Assembly (NCBI GenBank): GCA_964396895.1
Contig: CAYNGJ010000007.1
Coordinates: forward strand, 86,466 to 150,465
DNA: 64,000 nucleotides
Direction of reading: 5' to 3'
Source: UBA2334 sp964396895
Lineage (GTDB): Bacteria; Pseudomonadota; Gammaproteobacteria; Burkholderiales; Burkholderiaceae_C
Below, one piece after another: positions 37,692 through 46,824 of the stretch. The position numbers and the translations under genes are program-made. The first letter of the stretch is position 1. The number at the start of each line of letters is the position of its first letter. Under the pieces are notes generated by a model. The model was not told the origin of the DNA and did no database searches. It worked only from the letters and a program-made list of their open reading frames with translations.

Positions 37692-38083
37692 GCGCGCTGG
37701 GCGCGGTGCCCGAGGCGCCGGGCGAATGGCTGCCCTTGTGCCGCTCTGCTGATTTGGTCAATGCCGGGACAGCCGTCCCGTTTGAAGTGATCTACCTCGG
37801 ACAGACCTGCCGGGCGTTTGCGGTGCGTCACCAGGGGCAGGTGCACGCCTACCTCAACCGTTGCACGCACGTGCCCATGGAGCTGGACTGGCAGCCCAAC
37901 CAAGTGTTCGATGATTCCGGGCGTTGGTTGCTGTGTGCCACGCATGGCGCCATGTACCGGCCCGATACCGGCGCATGCGCAGGAGGGCCCTGTCGCGGTG
38001 GGCTGGTCAAGATGGGTTTGCGGGAGCGCGATGGTTGGGTGCACTGGCATACTCAGGACAGGTTCCAGCCGGTGGCGTTCTGA
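37670..38083 (+). CDS. Rieske [2Fe-2S] protein
   Basis: 137 residues of a soluble Rieske-type ferredoxin. Cluster ligands are CTH (with VPMELDW) and CATHGAMY, the C-x-H and C-x2-H pattern. It begins at GTG 37670, supported by GGAG eight bases before it, and overlaps the phosphatase gene by 22 bases. A second GTG at 37688 is possible. Such proteins pass electrons to oxygenases or act as small redox factors. The partner is unknown. The protein ends just before an element copy. Confidence 0.87.
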   Translation: MADRPRVSALGAVPEAPGEWLPLCRSADLVNAGTAVPFEVIYLGQTCRAFAVRHQGQVHAYLNRCTHVPMELDWQPNQVFDDSGRWLLCATHGAMYRPDTGACAGGPCRGGLVKMGLRERDGWVHWHTQDRFQPVAF

Positions 38084-38109
38084 GCCATGGTGCCGAGCGG
38101 ACGGCTTGA

Positions 38110-38168
38110 TTTCAAGCAAAAAAGACCTGTAGCGCTTTATTTATATCATTCTTAGCTATGAATTCTGA
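38110..38168 (+). repeat. AGCGCTT-N18-GCTAT element, copy carrying the S49 peptidase start codon
   Basis: AGCGCTT (38131-38137), 17 bases, GCTAT (38155-38159), preceded by TTTCAAGCAAAAAA and GACCTGT. The only copy with 17 rather than 18 bases. Its GCTATG provides the ATG of the next gene. Confidence 0.75.
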
Positions 38169-39114
38169 GGAACACAACAATGACCAACCTGGCTGGGAGC
38201 GGCAGGCTCTGGAAAAGCTGGCCTTTGCCATGCTGGAAGAAAAAAAGGCCGCCAGGCGCTGGGGCATTTTCTGGCGCCTGACGTGGCTCACTCTGATGGC
38301 CGCGGTGGTGTGGCTGGTGTGGCTCAAGGTGCCGTCCCCGGCGGCGCCCAGCACGCCCCACACGGCGGTGGTGGACATCAAAGGCGAAATTGGCGCCGAC
38401 AACGAGGCCAATGCCATTGACATTCTGGATGCGTTGCGTGCCGCCTTTGAAGACGCGGGTGCTCAAGCCGTGGTGCTGGTCATCAATTCCCCGGGCGGCA
38501 GTCCGGTGCAGGCGGGGGTCATCAATGACGAGATCGTTCGCCTCAAGGCCATTCACAGCAAGCCGGTGTATGCCGTGGTGGAGGACACCTGTGCCTCGGC
38601 GGCTTACTACATTGCGGCGGCGGCCGATGAAATCTATGTGGACAAGGCCAGCATTGTGGGCAGCATCGGGGTGCTGATGGATGGGTTTGGGTTCACTGGC
38701 TTGATGGACAAATTGGGCATTGAGCGCCGATTGCTCACCGCAGGTGCCAACAAAGGGTTTCTGGACCCCTTCAGCCCGCAAACACCTGAACAGCGCAGCT
38801 ATGCCTTGGGCATGCTGAAAGAAATTCACGAACAATTCATTGATGTCGTCAGAACGGGTCGTGGAGATCGTCTGAAGGAAACGCCCGACATGTTCAGCGG
38901 TTTATTCTGGAGTGGCCAGCAGGCGGTCAACATGGGGTTGGCCGATGGCTTGGGCTCCATTGACTATGTGGCCCGCGAAGTGGTCAAGGCAGAGGAATTG
39001 GTCGATTACACCCGCCGCGCCAACATGGCCGAACGCTTGGCCAAGCGATTTGGGGCTGCCTTTGGTGAATCTGCCGCCAAGTCATTGCTGGCCAGCGGCT
39101 GGTCATTGCGCTGA
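38158..39114 (+). CDS. S49 family membrane peptidase (SppA/SohB-like)
   Basis: 318 residues. A cytoplasmic N-terminus, one membrane segment (about 41-60, [16 protein letters not shown]) and a periplasmic or cytoplasmic peptidase domain. The nucleophile serine is in TCASAAYY, and the general-base lysine is probably in [11 protein letters not shown]. The family degrades signal peptides and membrane proteins. The ATG lies inside an AT-rich element, and no Shine-Dalgarno sequence precedes it. An AGGAA lies after the start. An AT-rich leader may recruit the ribosome instead. Confidence 0.89.
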   Translation: MNSEEHNNDQPGWERQALEKLAFAMLEEKKAARRWGIFWRLTWLTLMAAVVWLVWLKVPSPAAPSTPHTAVVDIKGEIGADNEANAIDILDALRAAFEDAGAQAVVLVINSPGGSPVQAGVINDEIVRLKAIHSKPVYAVVEDTCASAAYYIAAAADEIYVDKASIVGSIGVLMDGFGFTGLMDKLGIERRLLTAGANKGFLDPFSPQTPEQRSYALGMLKEIHEQFIDVVRTGRGDRLKETPDMFSGLFWSGQQAVNMGLADGLGSIDYVAREVVKAEELVDYTRRANMAERLAKRFGAAFGESAAKSLLASGWSLR

Positions 39115-39148
39115 ATTCTTTTTTATATCCATTTTCCGCTGTCCCACC

Positions 39149-40033
39149 ATGTCTAAAACACTGATTCCCAAAATTCTCAAAGCTGTTTTCCCCGTTGGAG
39201 GCATGGGGACCCGGTTTTTGCCCGCGACCAAGGCCATCCCAAAAGAAATGCTGCCAGTGGTGGACAAGCCCCTGATCCAATACGCCGTGGAAGAGGCTTA
39301 TGAGGCTGGTATTCGTCAAATGATTTTCGTCACTGGCCGTCACAAAAGGGCCATTGAAGACCATTTCGACGCCGCTTACGAATTGGAGGCCGAATTGGAG
39401 GCCGCCAACAAAATGGCACTGCTCGATGTGGTGCGCTCCATCAAGCCCGACGACATGGATTGCATTTTTGTGCGCCAACCAAGGGCCCTGGGTTTGGGGC
39501 ATGCCGTGTTGTGTGCAGAAAACCTGGTCGGCAATGAACCCTTTGCGGTGTTGCTGGCCGACGACCTCATGGTGGGTGAGCCACCGGTACTCAAGCAGAT
39601 GATCCAGAGTTTCGCCACCGCACCGGGCACCGTGCTGGCGGTGCAGGATGTGCCCAGGGAGCACACACGCCGCTATGGCATTGTCAGTGTGCAGGGCCAG
39701 CGGGCCTACTCCCCGGTGGATGCGATTGTGGAAAAACCCGCCCCCGATGCTGCTCCGTCCACACTGGGCGTGGCTGGGCGCTACATCCTGTCGCCTGGCA
39801 TTTTTCAAAGCATCCGTGCGCAGCCTCGGGGTGTGGGGGGTGAGATTCAGCTCACCGACGGCATTGCCGGGCTGATCGGACACGAGCCGGTGTATTCCCT
39901 GCGCTACGCAGGGACACGGTACGACTGCGGCAGCAAGGAAGGTTTCTTGCAGGCCACCATTGACCTGGCCATGGCCAACCCCGAGCTGGCCGACAGTGTG
40001 CGGGCGCACATGCGGGCGGTCCTGAAAGACTGA
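39149..40033 (+). CDS. galU: UTP-glucose-1-phosphate uridylyltransferase
   Basis: Makes UDP-glucose for envelope polysaccharides. 294 residues. Nucleotide-binding [20 protein letters not shown] opening (read as [15 protein letters not shown]), [24 protein letters not shown] and [12 protein letters not shown]. Start ATG 39149. It ends convergent with the RsmI-like gene. Confidence 0.96.
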   Translation: MSKTLIPKILKAVFPVGGMGTRFLPATKAIPKEMLPVVDKPLIQYAVEEAYEAGIRQMIFVTGRHKRAIEDHFDAAYELEAELEAANKMALLDVVRSIKPDDMDCIFVRQPRALGLGHAVLCAENLVGNEPFAVLLADDLMVGEPPVLKQMIQSFATAPGTVLAVQDVPREHTRRYGIVSVQGQRAYSPVDAIVEKPAPDAAPSTLGVAGRYILSPGIFQSIRAQPRGVGGEIQLTDGIAGLIGHEPVYSLRYAGTRYDCGSKEGFLQATIDLAMANPELADSVRAHMRAVLKD

Positions 40034-40064
40034 TGCGCCCGGTGGTTGCCACGACCCCACAGCC

Positions 40065-40913
40065 TCAGGTGCCGACCATGAACACCGCGGGCAGGGACAA
40101 GTCCAGCCCGTGCTCGGTTTTCCGCCACTGGGCCACCGGTGCACTGCGGTGTCTGCGTGGGTTGTGGTCAGGGGTGTTGGGCAAGGTGAGGCCACTGCTG
40201 ACGGCCAACCAGGTGTTGGGCTGCAACGCGCCGGTGGCCGCCTGCAGCATGGCGGCGTTGCGGTAAGGGGTTTCAATGAACAGCTGGGTTTGCCCTGTCT
40301 TTTGGGCCAGTTGCTCCAGCTCCCGCAGTCGGGTCACGCGGGCACCGCTCTCCTGGGGCAAGTAGCCCACAAAGGCAAAGTTTTGCCCGTTCAAGCCACT
40401 GCCCGCCAGCGCCATGGCCAGTGAAATGGGGCCCACCAGCACCTCCACCTGAATGCCCAGGGCATGGGCTGCCCGCACCACAGACGAACCAGGGTCAGCG
40501 ATGGCTGGCATGCCCGCCTCACTGACCAGTCCAATGTTCTGGCCGGCCAGTGCCGGTGCCAGCCAGCCGCGCACGGCGTCGCTGGGGGCGGCCGGCGCGT
40601 GGTGGTCGCCCTTTTTGTGAATGTCCCTGGGCAACTCGGTCATTACCATGGCTTGCAAAGGGGTGGCCAGGCTGGCCGCCACGTTCACGCGCTTGAGGAA
40701 GGCGCGCGTGCTTTTGGCGTTTTCCGTGATCCAGTGCGTCAAACCCGCCGCCACGGCCAGCGTGCGTGGTGGCAGCACATCGGTGATGGGGCCACATTGG
40801 TCAGGCTGGCAGCCAAAGTCCAGCGGGGTGGGGACCAGGTACAGGGTGCCCCTTGAGGACGGCTGCGTGGTGGTGTTGGCGGTGCGGTGTGGATGGGACA
40901 TGTGCCGGTCCAT
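40065..40913 (-). CDS. RsmI-like tetrapyrrole-methylase-family SAM methyltransferase
   Basis: 282 residues. The family motif SEAGMPAIADPGSSVVRAAH and the VLVGPISLAMALAGSGL segment match RsmI, which methylates C1402 of 16S rRNA. The N-terminus (LYLVPTPLDFG) differs from canonical RsmI (GNLGD missing), so this is probably the second, uncharacterised paralogue that sits beside maf in this lineage. ATG 40913 or 40901 (MSHPHRT). It lies 25 bases after maf on the minus strand, likely in one operon. Confidence 0.83.
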   Translation of the reverse strand: MDRHMSHPHRTANTTTQPSSRGTLYLVPTPLDFGCQPDQCGPITDVLPPRTLAVAAGLTHWITENAKSTRAFLKRVNVAASLATPLQAMVMTELPRDIHKKGDHHAPAAPSDAVRGWLAPALAGQNIGLVSEAGMPAIADPGSSVVRAAHALGIQVEVLVGPISLAMALAGSGLNGQNFAFVGYLPQESGARVTRLRELEQLAQKTGQTQLFIETPYRNAAMLQAATGALQPNTWLAVSSGLTLPNTPDHNPRRHRSAPVAQWRKTEHGLDLSLPAVFMVGT

Positions 40914-40937
40914 TGTTGATGGTGTGGTGGTGCCGGG

Positions 40938-41549
40938 TCAGCCGAGCAGGGGCACACCGGCGGCCCTGAGCATGCGGCTGGTGCGGATGAGCGGCAGTCC
41001 GATGAGGGCCGTGGGGTCGTCGTTGTGGATGTGTGCCAGCAGGGCAATGCCCAGGCCTTCGCTCTTGGCGCTGCCGGCGCAGTCGTAGGGCTGCTCTTGG
41101 CGCAGGTAGTGTTCAATTTCGGCATCGCTCAGGTCGCGGAATTTCACCTCCACAGCAGCCAGGTCCACTTCGCTGAAGCCGGAGGACACACACACCACCG
41201 CCAATGCGGTTTGAAACACCACGGTGTTGCCCCGCATGGCCTGCAGCTGCTGCGTGGCGCGTTCATGGTTGCCGGGTTTGCCCAGGGGTATGCCATTCAG
41301 GTCCGCCACCTGGTCGCTGCCAATGACCACGGCGTGGGGGTGTGTGTTGGCGACCGCCATGGCTTTGGCGAGGGCCAGTCGCCGGGCCAGGGCTTGGGGG
41401 GGTTCGTCGGGCAGGGGGGTTTCGTCCACGCCGGGCGCCACCACCTCAAAGGGCAGACCCAGTCGGGACAGCAGTTCCCGCCGGTAGGGCGAAGTGGACG
41501 CAAGAATCAATTGGGGGGGGGTGTCTGTTGGCATGGAGGCGTTGGTCAT
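40938..41549 (-). CDS. Maf/YceF-type nucleotide pyrophosphatase
   Basis: About 203 residues. Hydrolyses non-canonical or modified nucleoside triphosphates such as m7GTP (YceF group). Motifs: LILASTSPYRRELLSRLGL, DETP, the catalytic SDQVADL and SAKSEGLG. ATG 41549 or 41534. It is divergent from yceD-rpmF-plsX, the usual arrangement. Confidence 0.9.
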   Translation of the reverse strand: MTNASMPTDTPPQLILASTSPYRRELLSRLGLPFEVVAPGVDETPLPDEPPQALARRLALAKAMAVANTHPHAVVIGSDQVADLNGIPLGKPGNHERATQQLQAMRGNTVVFQTALAVVCVSSGFSEVDLAAVEVKFRDLSDAEIEHYLRQEQPYDCAGSAKSEGLGIALLAHIHNDDPTALIGLPLIRTSRMLRAAGVPLLG

Positions 41550-41640
41550 GGCGAGGCGGTGGTTGGGTTGCCGTGTGGTGATGGGTGTCGTCCGTGTGCG
41601 GCGGCAGGGCCCAAGGCGGCGATTCTCGTACACTGCCTGC

Positions 41641-42213
41641 ATGGCTACCCAAATGTCTCTTTCCAATGCCGATGTCATGGCCTGGGCGCGATCCGGTGCG
41701 CAGCTGAATGGCGAATGTTCCCCGGTGGCGGATGCCGCCGCACTGGCTGCGCTTTTTCCGCGCCTGCTGGCCGAGTCCTGCGTCCCGGACGGCGTGGAGG
41801 GAGTGAGTTGGGTGTTGGCTGCCGAGCTTCGCACCAACCAGGCAGGGGAATCCGTGCCCTGGCTGCATGTGCAGGCCGAAGCCTCCGTGCAGTTGGTTTG
41901 CCAGCGGTGCCTGGGTCCGGCGGCCATCGCACTGGACGTGGATCGCTGGTTTCGGTTTGTCAAAGACGAAGACACGGCCGCCGCAGAAGACGATGAATCG
42001 GACGAAGACGTGCTGGCGTTGGTGCCTCGCATGGACGTGGGGGCCTTGATTGAGGACGAATTGCTGATGACCATTCCCCTGGTGCCCATGCACGGCGAAT
42101 GCCCAGTGCCCGTCACGACGGCGGTGGAGGATGCGGACTTCTGGCAGGCCGAGGCCGAAAAGCCACATCCCTTCGCCGCACTGAACCAGCTCAAAGGACC
42201 CACCTCCCGCTGA
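41641..42213 (+). CDS. yceD: YceD/DUF177 family protein
   Basis: 190 residues. The family has a conserved cysteine motif, here VQLVCQRCLGPAAI, and an acidic middle (EDTAAAEDDESDED). It lies before rpmF, as in most bacteria, and is thought to help 23S rRNA or ribosome assembly. Start ATG 41641 with a very short upstream space after TACACT. No Shine-Dalgarno sequence is evident. Confidence 0.9.
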   Translation: MATQMSLSNADVMAWARSGAQLNGECSPVADAAALAALFPRLLAESCVPDGVEGVSWVLAAELRTNQAGESVPWLHVQAEASVQLVCQRCLGPAAIALDVDRWFRFVKDEDTAAAEDDESDEDVLALVPRMDVGALIEDELLMTIPLVPMHGECPVPVTTAVEDADFWQAEAEKPHPFAALNQLKGPTSR

Positions 42214-42276
42214 CGGACGGCGGAGCTCGCTGTGCAGGCGGTGCCAGATGTGTCAGGGGCTTCGATTGGACGTTGC

Positions 42277-42282
42277 TATAAT
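42277..42282 (+). promoter_or_regulatory. Candidate -10 box of rpmF
   Basis: TATAAT in TTGCTATAATG, about 72 bases before rpmF. The -35 is not clear. It would allow rpmF to be made separately from yceD. Confidence 0.5.
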
Positions 42283-42353
42283 GCGGGGTTTGGCGTTGGA
42301 TCCGTTTCTGGGTTGAGCGCTTTCCTCCAACCTACAGACTTCAGGAGCGGAAC

Positions 42354-42536
42354 ATGGCTGTTCAGCAAAACAAAAAATCCCCATCCAAGCGCGGCATGCA
42401 CCGCTCACACAATGCGCTGAATGTGCCCGGCATCGCTGTCGAGTCCACCACCGGTGAAGTGCACCTGCGTCACCACATCAGCCCCACCGGTTTCTACCGT
42501 GGCCGCAAGGTGCTGAAAACCAAAAACGAGGCTTGA
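42354..42536 (+). CDS. rpmF: 50S ribosomal protein L32
   Basis: 60 residues, standard length. Starts [20 protein letters not shown] and ends [10 protein letters not shown]. No zinc cysteines, as in the C- form. CAGGAG precedes the ATG. Followed by a hairpin and plsX. Confidence 0.98.
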   Translation: MAVQQNKKSPSKRGMHRSHNALNVPGIAVESTTGEVHLRHHISPTGFYRGRKVLKTKNEA

Positions 42537-42552
42537 TTTCCAGGCTTCCCGC

Positions 42553-42585
42553 AAGGCCCGCATGGCTCATGCGGGCCTTTGTTTT
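42553..42585 (+). terminator. Terminator or attenuator between rpmF and plsX
   Basis: AAGGCCCGCAT pairs with ATGCGGGCCTT around a five-base loop, then TGTTTTG. It probably reduces, rather than ends, transcription into plsX, since L32 is needed in larger amount. Confidence 0.75.
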
Positions 42586-42627
42586 GTGCGGTCCTGAATT
42601 TTCTCCGCTACCTCGCCGGAGCGTCCG

Positions 42628-43686
42628 ATGATCACAATTGCCGTGGATTGCATGGGGGGTGATCACGGATTGCCGGTGACCCTCCCTGCTTGTGCCGACT
42701 TTCTGGCATCTCATGCAGATGCCCACCTGTTGTTGGTGGGCCGGCCCGAGGCCATGGTGACGGCCCATGCAGCGCTGGTCAAACACCCGCGCTGCACCGT
42801 GGTGCCCGCCAGTGAGGTGGTGGAGATGGACGACCCGGTTGAGGTCGCGTTGCGCCGCAAAAAAGACTCGTCCATGCGGGTGGCCATCACCCAGGTGAAA
42901 GAGGGGCGCGCCCAGGCGGCCGTGTCCGCTGGCAACACCGGCGCCCTCATGGCCATTGCCCGCTATGTGCTCAAGACGCTGGATGGCATCGATCGTCCCG
43001 CCATTGCGTCCGAGCTGCCCAATCAGAAGGGGGCAGGCACCATGGTGCTCGACCTGGGTGCCAACGTCGATTGCGAGCCACACCACCTGCTGCAGTTTGC
43101 CGTGATGGGGTCTGCCCTGGTGGCGGCCGTGTCTGGCAAAGAGCAGCCCAGCGTGGGTTTGCTGAACGTGGGCGAAGAGGTCATCAAGGGCAGCGAGGTC
43201 ATCAAACAAACGGCTGAACTGTTGCGCAACGCCAAGGCCAGCGGGGACCTGAACTTCTGCGGCAACGTGGAAGGCAACGACATTTTCAAGGGCACGGTGG
43301 ACATCGTGGTCTGTGATGGCTTTGTGGGCAACGTGGCGCTGAAGGCCAGCGAAGGCCTGGCCAGCATGATTGGTCGTTTCATCAAAGAAGAGTTTTCACG
43401 GAGCTGGTGGCGGAAAATCACCGCTTTGTTGGCTTATCCGGTGCTATCTGCGTTTAAAAATCGGGTGGATCACCGTCGCTACAACGGTGCAGCGCTGTTG
43501 GGCTTGCGCGGTTTGGTGTTCAAAAGCCACGGATCGGCCGATGCTTTCGCGTTTCGCAACGCTTTGGACCGGGCTTATGATGCGTCCCGCAACCAGTTGC
43601 TGGCCCAGGTCATGGCGCGCATCGCCCATGCGGCGCCCCTGATGGCGGCGGCGTCCAAGCCGCCCGTGGCCAGCACAGAGTCCTGA
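42628..43686 (+). CDS. plsX: Phosphate acyltransferase PlsX
   Basis: Makes acyl-phosphate from acyl-ACP for phospholipid synthesis. 352 residues. Opening [13 protein letters not shown], core [12 protein letters not shown], and [23 protein letters not shown] (split: [13 protein letters not shown]). ATG 42628. First gene of plsX-fabH-fabD-fabG-acpP-fabF. Confidence 0.96.
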   Translation: MITIAVDCMGGDHGLPVTLPACADFLASHADAHLLLVGRPEAMVTAHAALVKHPRCTVVPASEVVEMDDPVEVALRRKKDSSMRVAITQVKEGRAQAAVSAGNTGALMAIARYVLKTLDGIDRPAIASELPNQKGAGTMVLDLGANVDCEPHHLLQFAVMGSALVAAVSGKEQPSVGLLNVGEEVIKGSEVIKQTAELLRNAKASGDLNFCGNVEGNDIFKGTVDIVVCDGFVGNVALKASEGLASMIGRFIKEEFSRSWWRKITALLAYPVLSAFKNRVDHRRYNGAALLGLRGLVFKSHGSADAFAFRNALDRAYDASRNQLLAQVMARIAHAAPLMAAASKPPVASTES

Positions 43687-43702
43687 TCTACCCACACCCC
43701 TC

Positions 43703-44722
43703 ATGGCACGTTATTCCCGAATCACAGGCACTGGCAGCGCGCTGCCTGAACGGCGGCTGACCAATGCCGACATGGTTTCCCTGCTGGCCGAGCGGGGCTT
43801 GGACAGCAGCGACGAATGGATTGTCGAGCGCACTGGCATCCGCAGCCGCCATTTCGTGGCGGAGGGCGTGTGTGCCAGCGACCTGGGCTTGCAGGCTTGC
43901 CTGTCTGCCCTGCAGGCCGCCGGTCGTCAGGTGGCCGATGTGGACTTGGTCATCGTGGCCACCTCTACGCCGGACATGGTTTTTCCGTCCACCGCCACCA
44001 TCCTGCAGCACAAGCTGACCCTGGCCGCGCAGGCCAACGGCCAACCGGGTGCCGCTGGCGGTGCGGCGTTTGACGTGCAGGCCGTGTGCAGCGGTTTCAT
44101 TTACGCGCTGACCGTGGCCGACGCCCTCATCCGCACCGGGTCTGCCCAGCGTGCGCTGGTGGTGGGGGCTGAGGTGTTCTCCCGCATCCTCGACTTCAAT
44201 GACCGCACCACCTGCGTGCTGTTCGGTGACGGTGCCGGTGCGGTGGTGTTGGAGGCCTGCGAGCACGCGGGCGACGGTCCGGGTGTGCTGGCCACCGACA
44301 TCCATGCCGATGGCAAGCACACCGGCATTCTCTGTGTGCCTGGCACGGTGTCCGGTGGGCAGGTGCTGGGGGACCCGCTGCTGAAGATGGATGGCCAAGC
44401 CGTGTTCAAGTTGGCCGTGGGTGTGCTGGAAGGCACGGCCCGCACCGTGTTGGCCAAGGCGGGCAAGACCGAAGCCGATGTGGACTGGCTGGTGCCGCAC
44501 CAGGCCAACATCCGCATCATGCAGGGCACAGCCCGCAAGCTGAAAATGCCCATGGACAAAGTGGTGGTCACGGTGGACCGACACGGCAACACCTCTGCGG
44601 CCTCCATTCCCCTGGCGCTGGACCATGCGGTGCGCGCCGGTCAGATCCAGCCGGGACAAACGGTGCTGATGGAAGGGGTGGGTGGTGGGTTCACCTGGGG
44701 ATCTGTGCTTGTCAAAATGTAG
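43703..44722 (+). CDS. fabH: 3-oxoacyl-ACP synthase III (KAS III)
   Basis: Starts fatty-acid synthesis by condensing acetyl-CoA with malonyl-ACP. 339 residues. The catalytic cysteine is in [10 protein letters not shown], histidine in [10 protein letters not shown] and asparagine in [13 protein letters not shown] 43703. The TAG stop and the last codons lie at the edge of an AT-rich element copy. Confidence 0.96.
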   Translation: MARYSRITGTGSALPERRLTNADMVSLLAERGLDSSDEWIVERTGIRSRHFVAEGVCASDLGLQACLSALQAAGRQVADVDLVIVATSTPDMVFPSTATILQHKLTLAAQANGQPGAAGGAAFDVQAVCSGFIYALTVADALIRTGSAQRALVVGAEVFSRILDFNDRTTCVLFGDGAGAVVLEACEHAGDGPGVLATDIHADGKHTGILCVPGTVSGGQVLGDPLLKMDGQAVFKLAVGVLEGTARTVLAKAGKTEADVDWLVPHQANIRIMQGTARKLKMPMDKVVVTVDRHGNTSAASIPLALDHAVRAGQIQPGQTVLMEGVGGGFTWGSVLVKM

Positions 44723-44772
44723 AGCTACAAATCATTGATATATAAGCGCTAGAGCACTTTTTTATTCAAAAA
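44716..44772 (-). repeat. AGCGCTT-N18-GCTAT element between fabH and fabD
   Basis: On the minus strand: AGCGCTT (44750-44744), 18 bases, GCTCT (44725-44721), flank CATTTTTTGAATAAAA. It fills the whole intergenic space from the fabH stop to the fabD ATG. Confidence 0.78.
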
Positions 44773-45723
44773 ATGAACGCATTTGCCTTTGTGTTTCCTG
44801 GTCAGGGCTCACAGGCCGTCGGCATGCTCGACGCCTGGGGTGACCACCCCGCCGTTCGCGCCACCTTGGCAGAGGCGTCCGACGCCTTGGGTCAGGACGT
44901 GGCCCAACTCATTCACGAGGGTCCCAAAGAAGCCCTGGCGCTGACCACCAACACCCAGCCCGTCATGTTGGTGGCCGGTGTGGCCGCTTACCGGGCCTGG
45001 TTGGCCGAAGGCGGGCGTGTGCCCGACGTGGTGGCCGGTCACTCATTGGGCGAGTACGCCGCCCTGGTGGCCTCCGGGGTGCTGACCCTGGCGCAGGCCG
45101 CCCCCTTGGTCCGGTTTCGCGCAGCGGCCATGCAGGCGGCGGTGCCTGTGGGCGTGGGGGCGATGGCAGCCATTCTGGGCTTGCCCGCCGATGCCGTGAA
45201 GGCCGGTTGTGCCCAGGCTCAGGCCGGCTTTGACCCCGCTTCTGGCGAAGTGGTCGAGGCCGTCAATTTCAACGACCCAATGCAAACGGTCATCGCTGGC
45301 TCCAAGGCAGCGGTGGACAAGGCCTGTGAAGTGCTCAAGGCCAGCGGGGCCAAGCGGGCGCTTTCTTTGCCTGTGTCCGCGCCGTTTCACTCCAGCCTGA
45401 TGAAGCCCGCCGCCGACCAGCTGGCCAGCCGCTTGGCAGAGACCATGCTGGCTGCGCCACGGATTCCTGTGCTCAACAACATCGACGTGGCGGTGGAGAC
45501 GGATGCCCAGCGCATCCGCGATGCCCTGGTGCGTCAGGCCTGTGGCCCCGTGCGCTGGGTGGAATGTGTGCAGGCCATCAAGGCGCGTGGTGTGCTGCAA
45601 GTGGTCGAGTGCGGCCCTGGCAAGGTACTGGCCGGCTTGGTCAAGCGCATTGACGCGGAGATGACGGGCATGGCCCTGTTCGACCCCGCCACCCTGTCGG
45701 ATGTCAAAGGAGCGTTGTCATGA
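44773..45723 (+). CDS. fabD: Malonyl-CoA:ACP transacylase
   Basis: Loads malonyl onto ACP. 316 residues. Opening FAFVFPGQGSQAVGML, nucleophile GHSLGEYAAL (Ser91), arginine in VRFRAAAMQ and histidine in SAPFHSSLM. The ATG follows the AT-rich element directly, with CAAAAA before it and no Shine-Dalgarno sequence. The stop overlaps fabG as ATGA. Confidence 0.96.
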   Translation: MNAFAFVFPGQGSQAVGMLDAWGDHPAVRATLAEASDALGQDVAQLIHEGPKEALALTTNTQPVMLVAGVAAYRAWLAEGGRVPDVVAGHSLGEYAALVASGVLTLAQAAPLVRFRAAAMQAAVPVGVGAMAAILGLPADAVKAGCAQAQAGFDPASGEVVEAVNFNDPMQTVIAGSKAAVDKACEVLKASGAKRALSLPVSAPFHSSLMKPAADQLASRLAETMLAAPRIPVLNNIDVAVETDAQRIRDALVRQACGPVRWVECVQAIKARGVLQVVECGPGKVLAGLVKRIDAEMTGMALFDPATLSDVKGALS

Positions 45724-46469
45724 GCGAAATCAAATTGGAGGGCCAGGTGGCCCTGGTCACCGGCGCATCGCGCGGCATCGGCGCTGCCATTGCCCTGGAG
45801 CTGGCGCGCAAGGGTGTGAAGGTCGTGGGCACGGCCACCTCCGATGACGGCGCGGGCAAGATCAGCGCGGCCTTGGCGGCGTTTCCGGGCTGCCGCGGCG
45901 CCAACCTCAATGTGAACGATGCCGCCGCAGGCGACGCCCTGGTCGATGCCCTGGTCAAAGAGCATGGTGCACTGCACATCCTGGTGAACAACGCTGGCAT
46001 CACCCGCGACACACTGGCCATGCGCCTGAAGGACGACGACTGGGACGCGGTGCTGGACACCAACCTCAAGGCCGTTTTTCGCATGAGCCGAGCGGTGATC
46101 CGCCCCATGATGAAGCAGCGCTATGGCCGCATCATTGCCATCACCAGCGTGGTGGGTGCCTCTGGCAACCCCGGCCAAGCCAATTACGCGGCCGCCAAGG
46201 CCGGTGTGGCCGGCATGACCCGCGCCCTGGCGCGTGAGCTTGGCAGCCGCAACATCACGGTCAACTGCGTGGCACCGGGGTTCATCGAGACGGACATGAC
46301 CTCGTCCTTGCCCGAAGAGCAGCAAAAGGCTTTGCTGGGTCAAATTCCGCTGGGACACCTGGGCAAACCCGCCGACATCGCCCATGCGGTGGCCTACCTG
46401 GCCAGCCCATTGGCGGCGTATGTCACGGGCCAGGAACTGCATGTCAACGGCGGCATGTACATGGCCTGA
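45720..46469 (+). CDS. fabG: 3-oxoacyl-ACP reductase
   Basis: NADPH-dependent reduction step of fatty-acid elongation. 249 residues of the SDR family: TGASRGIGAAIAL, NNAGITRD, catalytic serine in ITSVVGASG and YAAAK (tyrosine and lysine). Coupled to fabD. Confidence 0.97.
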   Translation: MSEIKLEGQVALVTGASRGIGAAIALELARKGVKVVGTATSDDGAGKISAALAAFPGCRGANLNVNDAAAGDALVDALVKEHGALHILVNNAGITRDTLAMRLKDDDWDAVLDTNLKAVFRMSRAVIRPMMKQRYGRIIAITSVVGASGNPGQANYAAAKAGVAGMTRALARELGSRNITVNCVAPGFIETDMTSSLPEEQQKALLGQIPLGHLGKPADIAHAVAYLASPLAAYVTGQELHVNGGMYMA

Positions 46470-46559
46470 GGGCCCGCCAATCACCTCGTCGACCGACTGC
46501 CCGGCGGGCGGGTTAGGGTGAGCACCCTAGTCGCAGCTAAAATGGCAGTCTGTTTTTAA

Positions 46560-46817
<258 letters not shown>

Positions 46818-46824
46818 CAGTCGC

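Noticed and set aside
40065..40913. Canonical rsmI
   Set aside because: The family is right, but the N-terminus lacks the usual RsmI motif and the gene sits beside maf; called a paralogue instead.
43418..43465. Possible twelfth element copy in plsX (ACCGCTT ... GCTAT)
   Set aside because: The spacing is 16, not 18, flanks do not match, and the encoded residues fit the ordinary PlsX sequence.
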